Origin: Diploscapter coronatus
Lineage: Eukaryota > Nematoda > Chromadorea > Rhabditida > Rhabditidae
DNA length: 64,000 nt
Direction: 5' to 3'
Assembly: GCA_964036155.1 (NCBI GenBank)
Contig: OZ038423.1
Span: 32,255,249 to 32,319,248, forward strand
In this document: in pieces, positions 11,807-22,938 of the stretch
Numbering within the stretch: the stretch's first letter is position 1
Layout of the letters: every line of letters starts with the position of its first letter
The notes under the pieces: generated by a model
What the model was told of the DNA's origin: nothing
Database searches by the model: none
Seen by the model: the letters and a program-made list of their open reading frames with translations, nothing else
Made by a program: the position numbers and the translations under genes

Positions 11807-12660
11807 ATGCTATTTTATCTTTTCCTCCCGATAATAATTCTACCTCATCTCATCAATGCAATTTCACTATCATCTCTAATCAAACCCCAAGATAGAATAG
11901 TCAGACAATCAGCTAAAGAGGAAAATACGCCTGCGCAAATCATCGATTTGGTCCAGGAAAATGTCACGCATGTCCGAAATGATCCAGTAAGAAAATTTCA
12001 AATTCATGTTCCAAAATCAATACTCAGAACTGCAACTTCTTGAAGAACGAATACGCAAAAATCTGTTTCACATTTCCTCCGCTTGCGGTTTTTACAGAGA
12101 CCAAAGCATTTTGTGAGGCATTCGTTGTCAGCTGTGAAGCTGAGTTGAAAGCCAACATTTTCACCAATCTCAAGTAGTTTCAGTTTCCATGAATTTTATG
12201 AACAATTTCTACCTCCAGAGAAATAGTCATCGACTTTTCTGCTTATTGCAAACTACACCGAGAAAGATTTCAATACGTTTGTCCAGATCCCATAAGATTC
12301 CATACCTATGCACAAGATGTAAGTCTAAAAATTCGATCCTCTCAAAACCCCTGCGACTAGGCTGTCGATTTCTGTCTACGATACAATCAGAGATGCCCGA
12401 AAGAACCTGTGCCGAACGAAGTCATACAGTTCAAAGACCATGTAGTTTTTTCCTAATAATTTTCAAAAGTCGTCAAAACTTCTCAGAATGCCGGTCATAT
12501 CTACACTAGGGAAATCGACTATCTTTGTGTGCGAAATCGACGATGGGCTATCAATTACTGCACAGACCCGGACTTGCTCAAAGTACCAAAATATGCAATT
12601 CCTTGTGGTGTCTACAAGTATTTTTGCGTTGACATCTACAAACGAGTCATTTATGGATGA
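11807..12660 (+). CDS. Secreted cysteine-rich protein, unknown family (12 Cys)
   Basis: Five exons join to about 230 residues. A signal peptide (MLFYLFLPIIILPHLINA) is followed by a 45-residue linker containing RIVRQS, a possible basic processing site, and an N-glycosylation site NVT. The rest holds 12 cysteines in pairs, for example NCNFLKNEYAKICF, FCEAFVVSCE, YCKLHRERFQYVCPD, FCLRYNQRCP, YLCVRNRRWAINYC and PCGVYKYFCVD, ending RVIYG. The even number and spacing suggest six disulphides in a compact extracellular domain. I do not recognise the fold. ATG 11807 follows atcag by one base, so trans-splicing is plausible. Confidence 0.85.
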
Positions 12661-12678
12661 ATACTTGAGTGTAAACAG

Positions 12679-12684
12679 AATAAA
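12679..12684 (+). promoter_or_regulatory. AATAAA polyadenylation signal
   Basis: AATAAA 18 nt after the stop of the Cys-rich gene and 152 nt before the next ATG. Confidence 0.6.
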
Positions 12685-12836
12685 TCGGCAAAATACAGAA
12701 ACTACAACATTCGACACTCAATTTCATATTTCATCGATAACGCCTGAATGATATGATTACACCTTGATTGCGAGAAAGTTACCCTTACCTAGGAAAACAC
12801 TGAGACATTGTTCACGCTATTGATTTATCGCAAGTC

Positions 12837-13630
12837 ATGTCAGTTTTCGATTGCCTAATTCTCTTCATTCTAACATTTACTAATCTGACTAATGGACAGG
12901 ATCAGTTTATTCCCATACCGAGACAGTCACTCGTCAAAATGCCATCGCCTTCCTCTAAAACATCGTTGATAGATGCACCAGTTGAAGGAATTGCCCGACC
13001 TCACAGGTTCGTAACCAGAGTATTTAAAAGTGTGATCACATGCTCGAAATTTTCAATATTTTATTCTAGGAGCCTTTTCTAATTTTTCAGCTTCTCAAAA
13101 CTTTTTTGATTCAGGAAGAGAAAACACAAAATATCCGAGTGGGAGCGAGAACAACTCCGACGCCTAGAAGAGTATGATAGACAAAAGTATTATTTTTTCT
13201 TTGAATTTTCAAAATATCGCTTCATTTAGGGAAGAATACGAAGCCGAAAGAAAGCGGACTAACGATAGAATGTTCGACGAATACAATGCCAGGATGAAAG
13301 AGTACGCGATAAAAGTGCACACTCAGAGGTAAATGAAGGATGTTTCAATGAGATCTAATTATGACTAATCTAGATACAAGGCCTTATTGGAGCAACAAGC
13401 TAAAGATCGAGCAAAACTCGCCAAATCAATTTCTGATTTTGGTATTCGAAGTGGAGATCTTGGATTACCCACAACAAATTCACAATCCGAAAGTGAACCT
13501 AGACCATCGTAATTCATAAAATTCCCTAATTTTGGCCGAACTACAAAAATTCAGAAGTCCATTTGGTGATCAGCCAGTTAAAACTACACGGGTAAATCAA
13601 AAAGACAATCCTTGGGGCTTTGAAGAATAA
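12837..13630 (+). CDS. Secreted highly charged helical protein, unknown function
   Basis: Five exons join to about 185 residues. The signal peptide is MSVFDCLILFILTFTNLTNG. It is followed by a Pro/Ser linker, a basic RKRKHK cluster resembling a proprotein-processing site, and about 80 residues of Glu/Arg/Lys-rich probable helix (SEWEREQLRRLEEYDRQKEE, then repeated EY and KEY motifs). The C-terminal tail is Ser/Pro-rich and ends DNPWGFEE. The mature part has no cysteine. The last intron donor is atc|gtaatt. It starts 177 nt after the preceding gene on the same strand. Confidence 0.82.
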
Positions 13631-13670
13631 CAAAAGCATGCTCGCTCTGTGTTGAAATAGATGTGCTCGA

Positions 13671-13676
13671 AATAAA
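13671..13676 (+). promoter_or_regulatory. AATAAA polyadenylation signal
   Basis: AATAAA 40 nt after the stop of the charged-protein gene. Confidence 0.65.
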
Positions 13677-13887
13677 GTTATGAATTGTATCTAAAAAAAA
13701 TATCTTACGATCTTTTAAAGCCTGCACTTTATTTATATTGTTGAGAAAAGTAGAAAAAAGTACTTGCAGTTTGCTCTAAAATTTCAAATTACCTAGATTT
13801 TTATCAGAAATGCTCAGAAACTCAACATTTTCGCATAACAAATAGCGACTAACCTAAATTTAAAACGTCTAAAATCACCTGTCCATA

Positions 13888-13902
13888 TGTGTGTGTGTGT
13901 GT
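13888..13902. repeat. (TG)n dinucleotide microsatellite
   Basis: Seven and a half TG units. Confidence 0.95.
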
Positions 13903-13962
13903 ACTCTTGAGTATCTAATAGGTACAGTAATACGATACAGCCAAATTACAATAAAATTGTAG

Positions 13963-14941
13963 CCTACAACCTCTAATGCACTTCGATCAGGCACAAACAT
14001 TAGAGAGCTCTGCTCTGCATACACGAATACCGTCAGACTTCATTGCAAAGGACGCAATACACCAAAGGAATTCATTCCCAGGTGCGGAGCGTATTTCAGG
14101 GTAAGATCAACGTCCAAAATAATCGAGATAAAAATCAAGTAAATAATTGTCCATTTCTGGTCTTCACTTCAGAACTGATCTAATAAATATTGCCTACTTT
14201 TAGGACTGTCATTCCTATCTACCAAGATCAGATCCACTCTATGACGTCGCTCATTCATTTTCTTCAGGCGTAGGACTCAATTTAGGAAGCTGGTAGATCA
14301 GCTCATCGGAAAATGTCGTAGTGAATTCTTAGGGAAGTGAAAGGCGTACCTTACTATCCAATCAATGAAGAAGGAGCTTTTGGAGCAGGCCATTACATGA
14401 ACATTCCATTCGGCTCGTGGGGCGGTGGCTACCAGCAAAATCTCGGAGTTCGGTATGGCAATATTCTGAAAAAACGAGACAAAACTTTTCTCTAAAGTGA
14501 TTACTGGAGTCAAACGACGGAAATCGGTGCTAACTGGTACGACGGGAAATATGGCTACAAGGGTGGATGGAGTGTACCACTCGTGCAGAGTTTGGGCGTC
14601 GAGGGAGACATTCATTCAGTTGTAAGGATTACGAAAAATAAACTAGCTTCAATATCTTTTTTACAAAATGAAGTATTTTTGACACACAACTCTACATGAC
14701 GACGACTTTTCATTCTTAGGTATCCGTGCCGACAAAACCACAAGACAGAGGCAAACCTATCGGAGTCGATGTTGGTGGGGGAGTGGGCCCATACTATCAA
14801 CAGAACACGCATGTTGGAGTTGATCCGTGGAATGGTGGAGTCCAAACGGGATTCGGCGTCGGAGTTCCTCTAGCCGGCGTCGGCGTGAATACAGGGTTGG
14901 GCATACAATTCCCAGGAGCCAATACATTTCTCGGCAAATAG
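13963..14941 (+). CDS. Cys/Gly-rich probable secreted protein, 5' end not found
   Basis: Five exons can be joined. The first visible exon (13963 or 13991 to about 14100) encodes a four-cysteine module (ELCSAYTNTVRLHCKG, then IPRCGAYFRDCHSYLP). The next exons are Gly/Tyr/Trp-rich (GHYMNIPFGSWGGGYQQN, ANWYDGKYGYKGGW), and the last is a Gly/Val repeat region (GVDVGGGVGPYYQQ, QTGFGVGVPLAGVG) ending TFLGK. C-x(3)-YT-x(2)-VR-x(2)-C resembles extracellular modules seen in nematodes, but I cannot name the family. No ATG with signal peptide joins the first exon within 350 nt upstream, so exon 1 is missing or further away. Possibly cuticle or matrix associated, by composition only. Confidence 0.65.
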
Positions 14942-16296
14942 TTTATTCCTATCTACAGACAACGCTTTATTCAGTCAGTGATCTTGTATATTCGGGAGAA
15001 AAATCGTAGACTTCAACAATTTTATAATAAATCGAGTCTAATTACACAATTCCTTTTACATGTACAAGACAAATGTGAACTAGAAGAAGTGAGTATTTTT
15101 ATCGGGAAAATGAAGAGACTTCAATATGAGGGGCTCGTTTCAGTATTGTATCGGCTTAGTTTATTTGATAGGTTCGACAAATCCGTGATTCAAATAGTGA
15201 AGCCGACACAAGTCAACTAACTTTCGAGTCCCGCAACACTTTGTGAATCCAACTCTAGCGATTATTATGGATTGTTAAACTCGGGTATAACTTGACTAAG
15301 AGAAATGTTATCAAATTCAGACACTGCTAGTTGAAGAAAAAGTCCAGATCATCACCAAAGGCACCACCTAGAGCCTTTTTCGTCTTCTCATTAGCCATAA
15401 AACGTAGCTAAAGTTGTTTCAGTTATGAGTTTTTATTTTCCACAAATGTCGTCGTCCGAATTACTGCAGCTCTACAAAATTGTGTGCATGTTTTTTTTTT
15501 GTTGTAAATTTTAAAAGCCGTAGAATTGCAGCTTGAAAAATTAAGCCTTTTTCCTTAAAAAAAAGCAACTCCTTCAAGCTGTAACATTTACAGATCACTC
15601 GATTTCCTGCTCTAAAAATAATAACTCAAGTGTCACCATCAACACTAAACGCATTATGCGCTGTTTGTGTGTACATTTTAGAACAAAAAGTTAGGATGTC
15701 CTTCGTCTGCGTGTATTGCAAAGTTACTGCTCAAGAAATTCATCTGCAAAAACCAACTTGTTCAAATTGAAATCGAAAACAGCTCGCAGGTGATTTATCG
15801 CTAGCTCATTCATATTCAGAAGTAGAATGTAACTGTTTATGTATGCGTTGCACTTAATTTACTAACTCATAGTTGTTAGTCTCCAACATAAATTGAATTA
15901 TTTATTGCCTAAATTCTATCTATCTACCCATTCGGGGAATTAGTCATTCTTTATCACAAATGTTAGACATAAGGCACGTTCTGAGATACAAAACAACAGA
16001 CGAGAATAAGTTTTTCAACGGTTCAGCAAAACATTTGAGCATTAAGTTGAAGGAAATTCGGGACAAAGTCAACATTTTAGACGATGACTTTGCAGGGCTG
16101 ATCATTTGACCGACCGTCAGGCAGACGAGCATTTTTCCAGATAAACTTTACCGATCTGACTTTCCGGCCTATAAATCATAAGATGTCAAAATTAAGAAAA
16201 AATTCCAGTCGAAATAACAATTTCATGGAGCCAAATTTCAGAGACTCTTCATGATATTTCCAATCTTGGATCTAGATTCCAAATTCTAACGAACAA
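14942..16296. other. Mostly non-coding interval with one candidate exon
   Basis: Between the Cys/Gly-rich gene (+) and the small secreted gene (-). Apart from the candidate exon at 15327-15407 I see no coding structure. An inverted repeat (CAGCTTGAA ... TTCAAGCTG) lies around 15528-15581 with a poly-pyrimidine/poly-A loop. Confidence 0.5.
15327..15407 (-). CDS. Orphan last exon, 26 codons, parent gene unclear
   Basis: After a tttag acceptor the minus strand reads LRFMANEKTKKALGGAFGDD then LDFFFN and a TAG stop, in phase 0. Balanced codons and the acidic/aromatic ending look like a real C-terminus rather than chance. No upstream exon in 15.4-16.3 kb joins it convincingly. It could be an alternative end of the gene at 16297-17095, although the phases I tried do not match, or an internal ATG (MANEK) could start a 23-residue peptide. 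Low confidence. Confidence 0.3.
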   Translation of the reverse strand, partial: LRFMANEKTKKALGGAFGDDLDFFFN

Positions 16297-17095
16297 TCAT
16301 AATATCCTACGTTTCATTTGTGGCGTCGGACAAGGAGGCAGATTTTTATCCTCTTCTTCAATCTGTCGAGCTTTAGCTTGAAATTCGGCCAATAAGTGCT
16401 CATCTTCCATGAAATTTCCCACTGTCTAAATTATCCGAAAATCATGATATGTTAAAAAAAAAAAAGCACAAATTCACGAAAACCTCAATAATACGAGTCT
16501 CAAAAACAATTGGAGAAAAACGTCGACGACGCAATAATTGACCATCACATGGCAACAGACGCTGCTGTACTCTTGGCACTTGTTTGCAAAAACGTTCAAC
16601 CACAATTAGACGATTCGACACTTCGTGTATAGAACTGCATGTAATTCGGACGATGATTTTGACTTTACTTTGTACATAATTTGTGTAGTCGATTAAAAAT
16701 GCTTATTTACCGGATTGTTGTTAACATTTTCTACGAACGGCAGCCTCAACATCATCCGTCTTTTCATAGGTAATGCCATTCGATCACCAACTTGCATATC
16801 ACTTAGAATATGTTCGTCATTATGGATATATCTAAAATTTGGTGTACAAGTTCAAGGAAATCTTTAGAAGAAATTCATCAATAACCAAAGAAATTATTCT
16901 TAATTAGGAAGAAAAGTGTTAGATCTGTTTATGAAATGATTACGTGACTCTTCATTGTCTATTCTTCAGTTATGCAATTATGAGATTTTTAGACGCGTTT
17001 TCCTAGTTTGAAGTTAATTCTCACCGTGACTGTACTTCTACGAAAATGCTAAGGGCTGCGAGCAAGAGACCCAATAGTGTTGCGGGAGACATCAT
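16297..17095 (-). CDS. Small secreted protein, unknown family
   Basis: Signal peptide MMSPATLLGLLLAALSIFVE is followed by VQSRYIHNDEHILSDMQVGD and a basic segment. The third exon encodes IHEVSNRLIVVERFCKQVPR, then a CDGQLLRRRRFSP stretch. The last exon begins TVGNFMEDEHLLAEFQ and ends KNLPPCPTPQMKRRIL, for about 145 residues and three cysteines in the mature part. The donor of exon 2 is ambiguous: the strong gtaaat site after NNNP is out of phase with the next exon, so I place it earlier (CTGCC|gttcgt), giving an intron of roughly 190 nt. Function unknown. Confidence 0.6.
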
Positions 17096-20000
17096 GATGT
17101 TGGGATGTGAAATTCGAGAATTTCAACGTGTTATTGCCCAAAGTCTGAAAATCGACTCAATCATCGGCTAAATCTTGACTTATGAGTTTTGAACATACTA
17201 GACGACGATAATAGATGAATGTTAATTAGATTAATGCATAATGAACTAGATGAGGAGGGCTCATATTATAAGGATATTGTGTCACCGCTGTGGGATGCGT
17301 TTTTGCTTTTTCATTACTCATTAGACATGGAAGAAATGAAGCATAGATGGAATGGGAAAATGATTAGGGCAAAGACATGCACGTTATTTGGAGACTCGTA
17401 GATGAATGAATAAGCGTGACCGCATACCTGAGTTCACTCCCTCTCAATACAATAAATCTAAAAATAAGAGCGGATATTCTGACATCACTAAAAGGATTAG
17501 AAAGCGCTTCATTGTGGAGGTAATACCACGATTCAAGTGTCGCGTTACAGTAAAAGATTATCGTTTTTGGTGAACATTAAAAATGAAAGGATCTTGAGTA
17601 TCATAAAAGCATGAAAATTAATCCTGCGGTAAGCCTCACAAAAGTACCTATGTCAAATATTAGACCTATCGAAAGTCTGGTAGACGAACTGAAAGCGACG
17701 CTTATATACCAGCTGAATCGAGACTCACATAATTTTATTAGTGATAAACTGAAAAGTGACGATAGGTTCAAAATAATAATGATTAGCTCAAGAAAATGAT
17801 GCGATTCGTTTGATATGCCGTTTTATAGAAAGAGCCACGCAAAAATGATATCACTGTTTCAAATGAAATTATGACAAATCTTAAAACCAACCTATTGTCC
17901 AAAATGTCCAAAAATGCAAAGCTGAAATATATGTATTATAACTTCTGCGTTCTTTCAATTAGCCGCAGGTTTTTCAAGTGCGCGTCCCCCGAAACTTGCC
18001 CTTTTATGATTAACATTATCACCTGCTAGTTTCCTCTTTATAATATTCTTTCAATCTTCTATCTATCCCTACCAATATTCCTCACTACCAAAGTTCTATC
18101 GTACACAAGTGATCATGAGTTATCAATTAACGTTTTAAATATTAAAACGAGTTATTTTTACCGTCGCTTGTTGAGTCTTGACCCCACCAGAGGTGAAATT
18201 TCAATCATACGGTAGACTCAAATCGAACACAGACGAAACAGATGTAATCATAACATACACAGTTAGAAAAGCGCTGATTATGTGATGCTAAAAGTTCGAG
18301 AAAAACTCAAAGTCGCGGCTTTTATAGCGAAATTGTGGATTTTCAAGAGTCCAATTATCATAAATGGGTTTTAATGGGTCTCAGGTAGCGTTGTTTCATC
18401 GTGACTATTAGGAATATTCATGCCATGGGAAATGGTTAGAGATGGAAAAGAAATGACTTTTATCCATACTATTAAAAATGTTTGAAGTTTTACAATTGCT
18501 CTTCATCAGTTAGCTTGAACTCGTACAATGGCTCAAAATGACGCATATATCACGAAGTGGAAGCATTACTTTAATTATTAATGATATTCTAGGAAGCGTC
18601 ATGGATTCATTCATTTTCTCGTAAATAGCATTAGCAAACGAAAACAAAATGAATTTTGCCGCAAGATAATAAAGGTCAGTTAGCATTACTTTTACAAGCC
18701 TCAAAATTGTGGATGTGTATCAAGTAAAAATGAGACGGAATTTCGAATTTAAAGGTCTTGCAAAAGGTTGAGTCTCAAAATTTGTATTCCGTCTCACTCC
18801 TGATATATATATTCAGCCAGGATCAAGAGATTTTCATTTGAAATCCATAAAGGTGAGGGATTAGTCGAATGAAATGCACATAAAAACACTATAATGAGAA
18901 GTGCGCTTGGGTGTATGCGTCAGCTCTCTCTTCTATTTGAATTTAGGAAAAGAATAGAATATAATAAAAGAAAAGAAGCCACGCAATCCTTTTGTTATGA
19001 TTGAGAAGTTCATACGAGTCCATTCCTAGGATATAGTGTCTAGGGGCAAGGAAGCCCTAGAGAAATTAGCCAAAATGTCTAGGCTCAAATCAACCAAGCC
19101 GACGAAAACAATAACTTGGGTTATTTTTGAAAGTTGAAAATCCGAAATTGCAAAATTCAAAAGGTATGATTGTGGATTTTTCATAAGTCATGCGCTTTTG
19201 AATACACATCTAATTTTTGAGAGTTCGCTTTCCAAAATAATCCCCGACTGCAAAATTGAATCTTTGTTAAGGATTACGGGCAAATGAGCAATTTTTACCC
19301 CGACGCGTGCTTCAGAAAAACCAAATTTAAAGAAGCAAAATCTGAAAAATGCAATTATGTAGCAACATCAAGAAAGAGTTTGACGGGAAATTGCAAATTG
19401 GAAATTAAAGTAAAATTTGAGGATATGAATTTCAAATGTCATGTAGCCGGAAATATCATTTCTTGTGAGGAAGGTGTGTGCGCGCACGCAATAAAGATGC
19501 AAAATGAGAATTCACCTCGCTCTATGCAAAGTAGAGCAAGTCATCCGTCGGACACCTCACCTCATATCTCCCGGGTTAAAAAGCCCTCCTAGGCTTGCAT
19601 CAACCGAACATTTTTATGAAAAGAATTTTTTATGGTCCCGACGATATATTTTAAGCAGACTCTCAATGACTGATCGCTCTAAAATGTCATCCAAGCTAAT
19701 ATAATAAAAAACTGCAGGAATAAAATAATATGTCAAAACCATGAGGCACGTGGATGAGCACTTTTTAAAGTACACAAAAAACCGCAACGGAGCTTGGACC
19801 CTGCTCAATTGAATCTCAAGTTGATTATTCTTCAATCTGTGTTCTAAGAGATTAGATTTCAAAGGGTTCAGATTATTTCTATTTTAAGCAATATGGACAT
19901 CGCGACATCATAACAAGAAAAAATGAAACATGGTTAGAAAAAAAACTAGAATAGAATGTGTTTCATGCATTATTCGTTTTCTAATGTAATTTTAAATTTA

Positions 20001-20316
20001 AGTTCTGATATTTTAACTAGCCCCCAAAATAGCAATATTTTCACTTCAAACAAGTGGCACTCACTCATTGATCGGATAGATAGGCCCCCAACCCGTATAC
20101 ACTCAAAATGACGACCGGATTTTCGCGCTAATTCGCAAATAACGAGCTGAAGTAATGTAACCGATGATGATTGAGAGCAACTTGGTTCTACCCCTCAATT
20201 CTCAAAATACATTGCGCTCTTTGCTGCCTAAAATTGTTTTCACTGGTTGAAATTGATAATAGCATCAGTTTCATTTCTACAGAAAATCGTTTTCCAGATC
20301 TTCTCATCGCCGAAAT
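17096..20316. other. Gene-poor 3.2-kb interval
   Basis: AT-rich, with scattered open frames of 60-102 codons on both strands lacking signal peptides, splice continuity or recognisable motifs. It should hold the 5' flanks of the genes on either side. I see no RNA gene. Confidence 0.5.
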
Positions 20317-22187
20317 ATGAAGATCCAACTGCTCCTGTCTACGCTTTTATGCTCTATTGCAGCGAAAGAACACAGTTAGTTTCACTAACTTCGACCTTTA
20401 TCACACTAAAATTCAGGAAATTATCACGAAGGAACTGTCAGTGAGAAGTATGAAAGGAAATCCAGTGAAGGTTGTTATTTTTAGAGTAGAGGTTTCGATA
20501 GTAAAATCTAGGCAGCAACAGCAATTCATTTTCCGAAGAAACATTCTTCATTCCTGATGAGCAGTTAGAGCAACAAGGAGTTCCGCCACCGGCCCCAATC
20601 TACCAAAAAGAAATTCCACCTGAGCCTATCGAAGTTCAAATCGCACCCGATCGTGATGCTCCTTATCAGGCCTATGAAAATCCACCACCCATGGTCGAGG
20701 CTCAACCTCTGCCAGAGCCAGAAATTCTTGTAAGTTCGAAAAAAACAACTAAATTTAGAAAAAAAATCGCCGTTTTTAGATTTCTAACTATCACGCGCCA
20801 AAAATAAATCCAAAATAAAATAGCCCGATATTCGAAGAATGAGGGGGGAGACGCGAATTTTCAAGGCTTTGAAAGAGGAATGAGTAAATGCCAACGTGGG
20901 TCTGCAGCAATGATGAAATAAGATAGAGAGCGCGAACAATCCGCAAAATCTCTGGCTTAATTAAATAAAGCTAGACTGAGAATGAATGACACCTGATGAA
21001 TTCATTAAAGAACCTTTACACTCATATAGGACGAAGACGGGTTGACGAAGGAGCAAGCAGCCGAGAGACAGCAGTTCTTGGCCGATGTTGGTCAAGCATA
21101 TTTGCAGGCGCTTATGGAATACGGTAAGGATTAGTTTGCTTCATCAGAATGACGATCTTGAAATTGCAAGTCCACAAAAATACATTACTTTGCAAAAAAT
21201 AATACGTACCCCTTACTAGCTTTCTCTCTAATTCTCAAATGTAATACTACGTTGTCTTGCATTTTCAAATATCATTTTGAAGAACTACTGCCAATTCTTC
21301 AGAATACCAAGAACTTGATAACTTGGAACAGGAAGAAAAAGAAAAGGGGAAGGAAGAGAAGGGACAGAGTGCACCAGTCTATCAGCAGAATCAGATCTTC
21401 TACGTGCAGAACAATCAACAGAACAATGTGGTAAATTCAGGGATACAAATTCTAGATCTAATCGGCACACAAACCATTCAGCTCTACGATGTTAAAGTAG
21501 CAGCACCACAGGAAAACAAAGTACTTGTCGCAAACGTTCCACCTCCAGTCGATGACAAAGCTCCACCTCGTCTTGCAGTCGATCCACCAAGACAAAGAGT
21601 AGGCAGTTGCAGTATTCTAAAATAGAAGACCCATTCAAAAATATCGAAAATAGAAAACCCCGGGCTTCAATTCGAGAAAATACAGTACTTTTTGACAAGT
21701 GAAAGAGTCAACATTTAGCCAATCGGTATGCAAAAAGACTACGAAGCGGTCGAAATGCCAAGCGACATGCCCAAGGCAGCTGGAGTCCATTCAGAGCCAT
21801 CTGGTTGGAATTCACGACAAATCCCAAAGAACTAATGCGATTACAGTGATGACTCCACCCTCGTTCATGGCCGTCGTCGTCGATTTGACCGACGTGCTGA
21901 TCGTGCTGATTGCCGCTGTGGTTCTACTCTGGGTGCTCAACAAGGCCTACAAATATTTCATGTGAGTTCAACCTAGTGGCAAAGCTATATGCAGACATAA
22001 TAAAACATCGAAGAATGTGAGTTTACAGTAATCCAATCTAAATTCGCGCTTCAAGAGGGAAAATTTCAGAGGATTAAACATTTCCAGGTACCCTCGTGAA
22101 GTTGCGAAGACGCAGAAAGTCATGCCCAACATTGCTGCACTCGACCACTCTGAAGCCGGATCAGTGCACAAAGTCCCCTTGCCTTGA
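20317..22187 (+). CDS. Type I membrane protein with Pro/acid-rich ectodomain; possible secreted isoform
   Basis: Signal peptide MKIQLLLSTLLCSIAAKEH, then a Ser/Glu stretch, a proline-rich region (VPPPAPIYQKEIPPEPIEVQ), an acidic Gln-rich helix (DEDGLTKEQAAERQQFLADV), Gln/Asn-rich and Pro-rich segments, then one transmembrane segment (VVVDLTDVLIVLIAAVVLLW) and a 35-residue cytoplasmic tail ending VHKVPLP. The membrane form needs an intron of about 120 nt from CCAATCG|gtatgc near 21727 to ttacag at 21846. If that intron is retained, the frame stays open for 37 codons and ends at 21833-21835 after RQIPKN, giving a soluble protein. A 51-nt segment at 21431-21481 with gt...ag ends is also open in frame and could be exon or intron. 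No family recognised. Confidence 0.7.
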
Positions 22188-22938
22188 AATCGCCTGAACT
22201 CTAAACCTTGATTCTAGACTACCTACTGTATTTATTTTCTAATGACGAGTAAAATTGTTTATGTTAATCTCATAAAATTATTGTTTATTTATTAAAATTG
22301 AATTGAAAGAACGTGCATATAAAATATCTAAAAGTAGAAAAATAGAAATGTAAAATTCTGAGATCAGAATACGTATAAATGCAGAAAAGGCAAATAGTTC
22401 GATAGAATTCTGTAGGAAAATCGCGATAAATGAAGTATGTGACTAAGTGTAGATAGGATTTGACATAGCACATGAAAACTGAAGGTAGCTCGGAAAAAAA
22501 CCCAAAACCCAACAAACAAAAACCAGTTCCCCTATTAGCCTTATACCACATCGTGATAAAACGATTAAAATTGGTTTTTTTTCATTAGGTTTCGGGTACT
22601 TTTCCGATTTACCAAGACTGGAAAAAGAAAGAAAACCCTTGAATACCCCTAGGAATGTGAGCGGTATTTGGTTCTATATTGCGAAAGTGGGAAAAAGAAA
22701 GTTAGAAATAAAGAATGAGAACTCAGAATCAATTTTTATCACAATGTTTGTTCATCAATTATCATTGCCACTGGATTCTAATTACAAGTTTTTTTTGTAT
22801 CATTTTTGGAAAGTTCAGTAGTTTTTCCTAAAAATTGAATAAACTTTCCAAAAGAAAAAAAGAAGAATTATACAAAGTAGGAAGAAGATGCTAGTTTTAA
22901 ATTCGAATTCCGCAATTCGTACCCATTTTGATCTTTAC
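22188..22938. other. Tail-to-tail intergenic region
   Basis: Holds the 3' ends of two convergent genes. AT-rich, with no coding signal seen. Confidence 0.6.

Noticed and set aside
19284..19592. 102-codon plus-strand frame with several cysteines
   Set aside because: No signal peptide; a possible start but no introns, and a Lys/Asn-rich composition as expected from AT-rich DNA.
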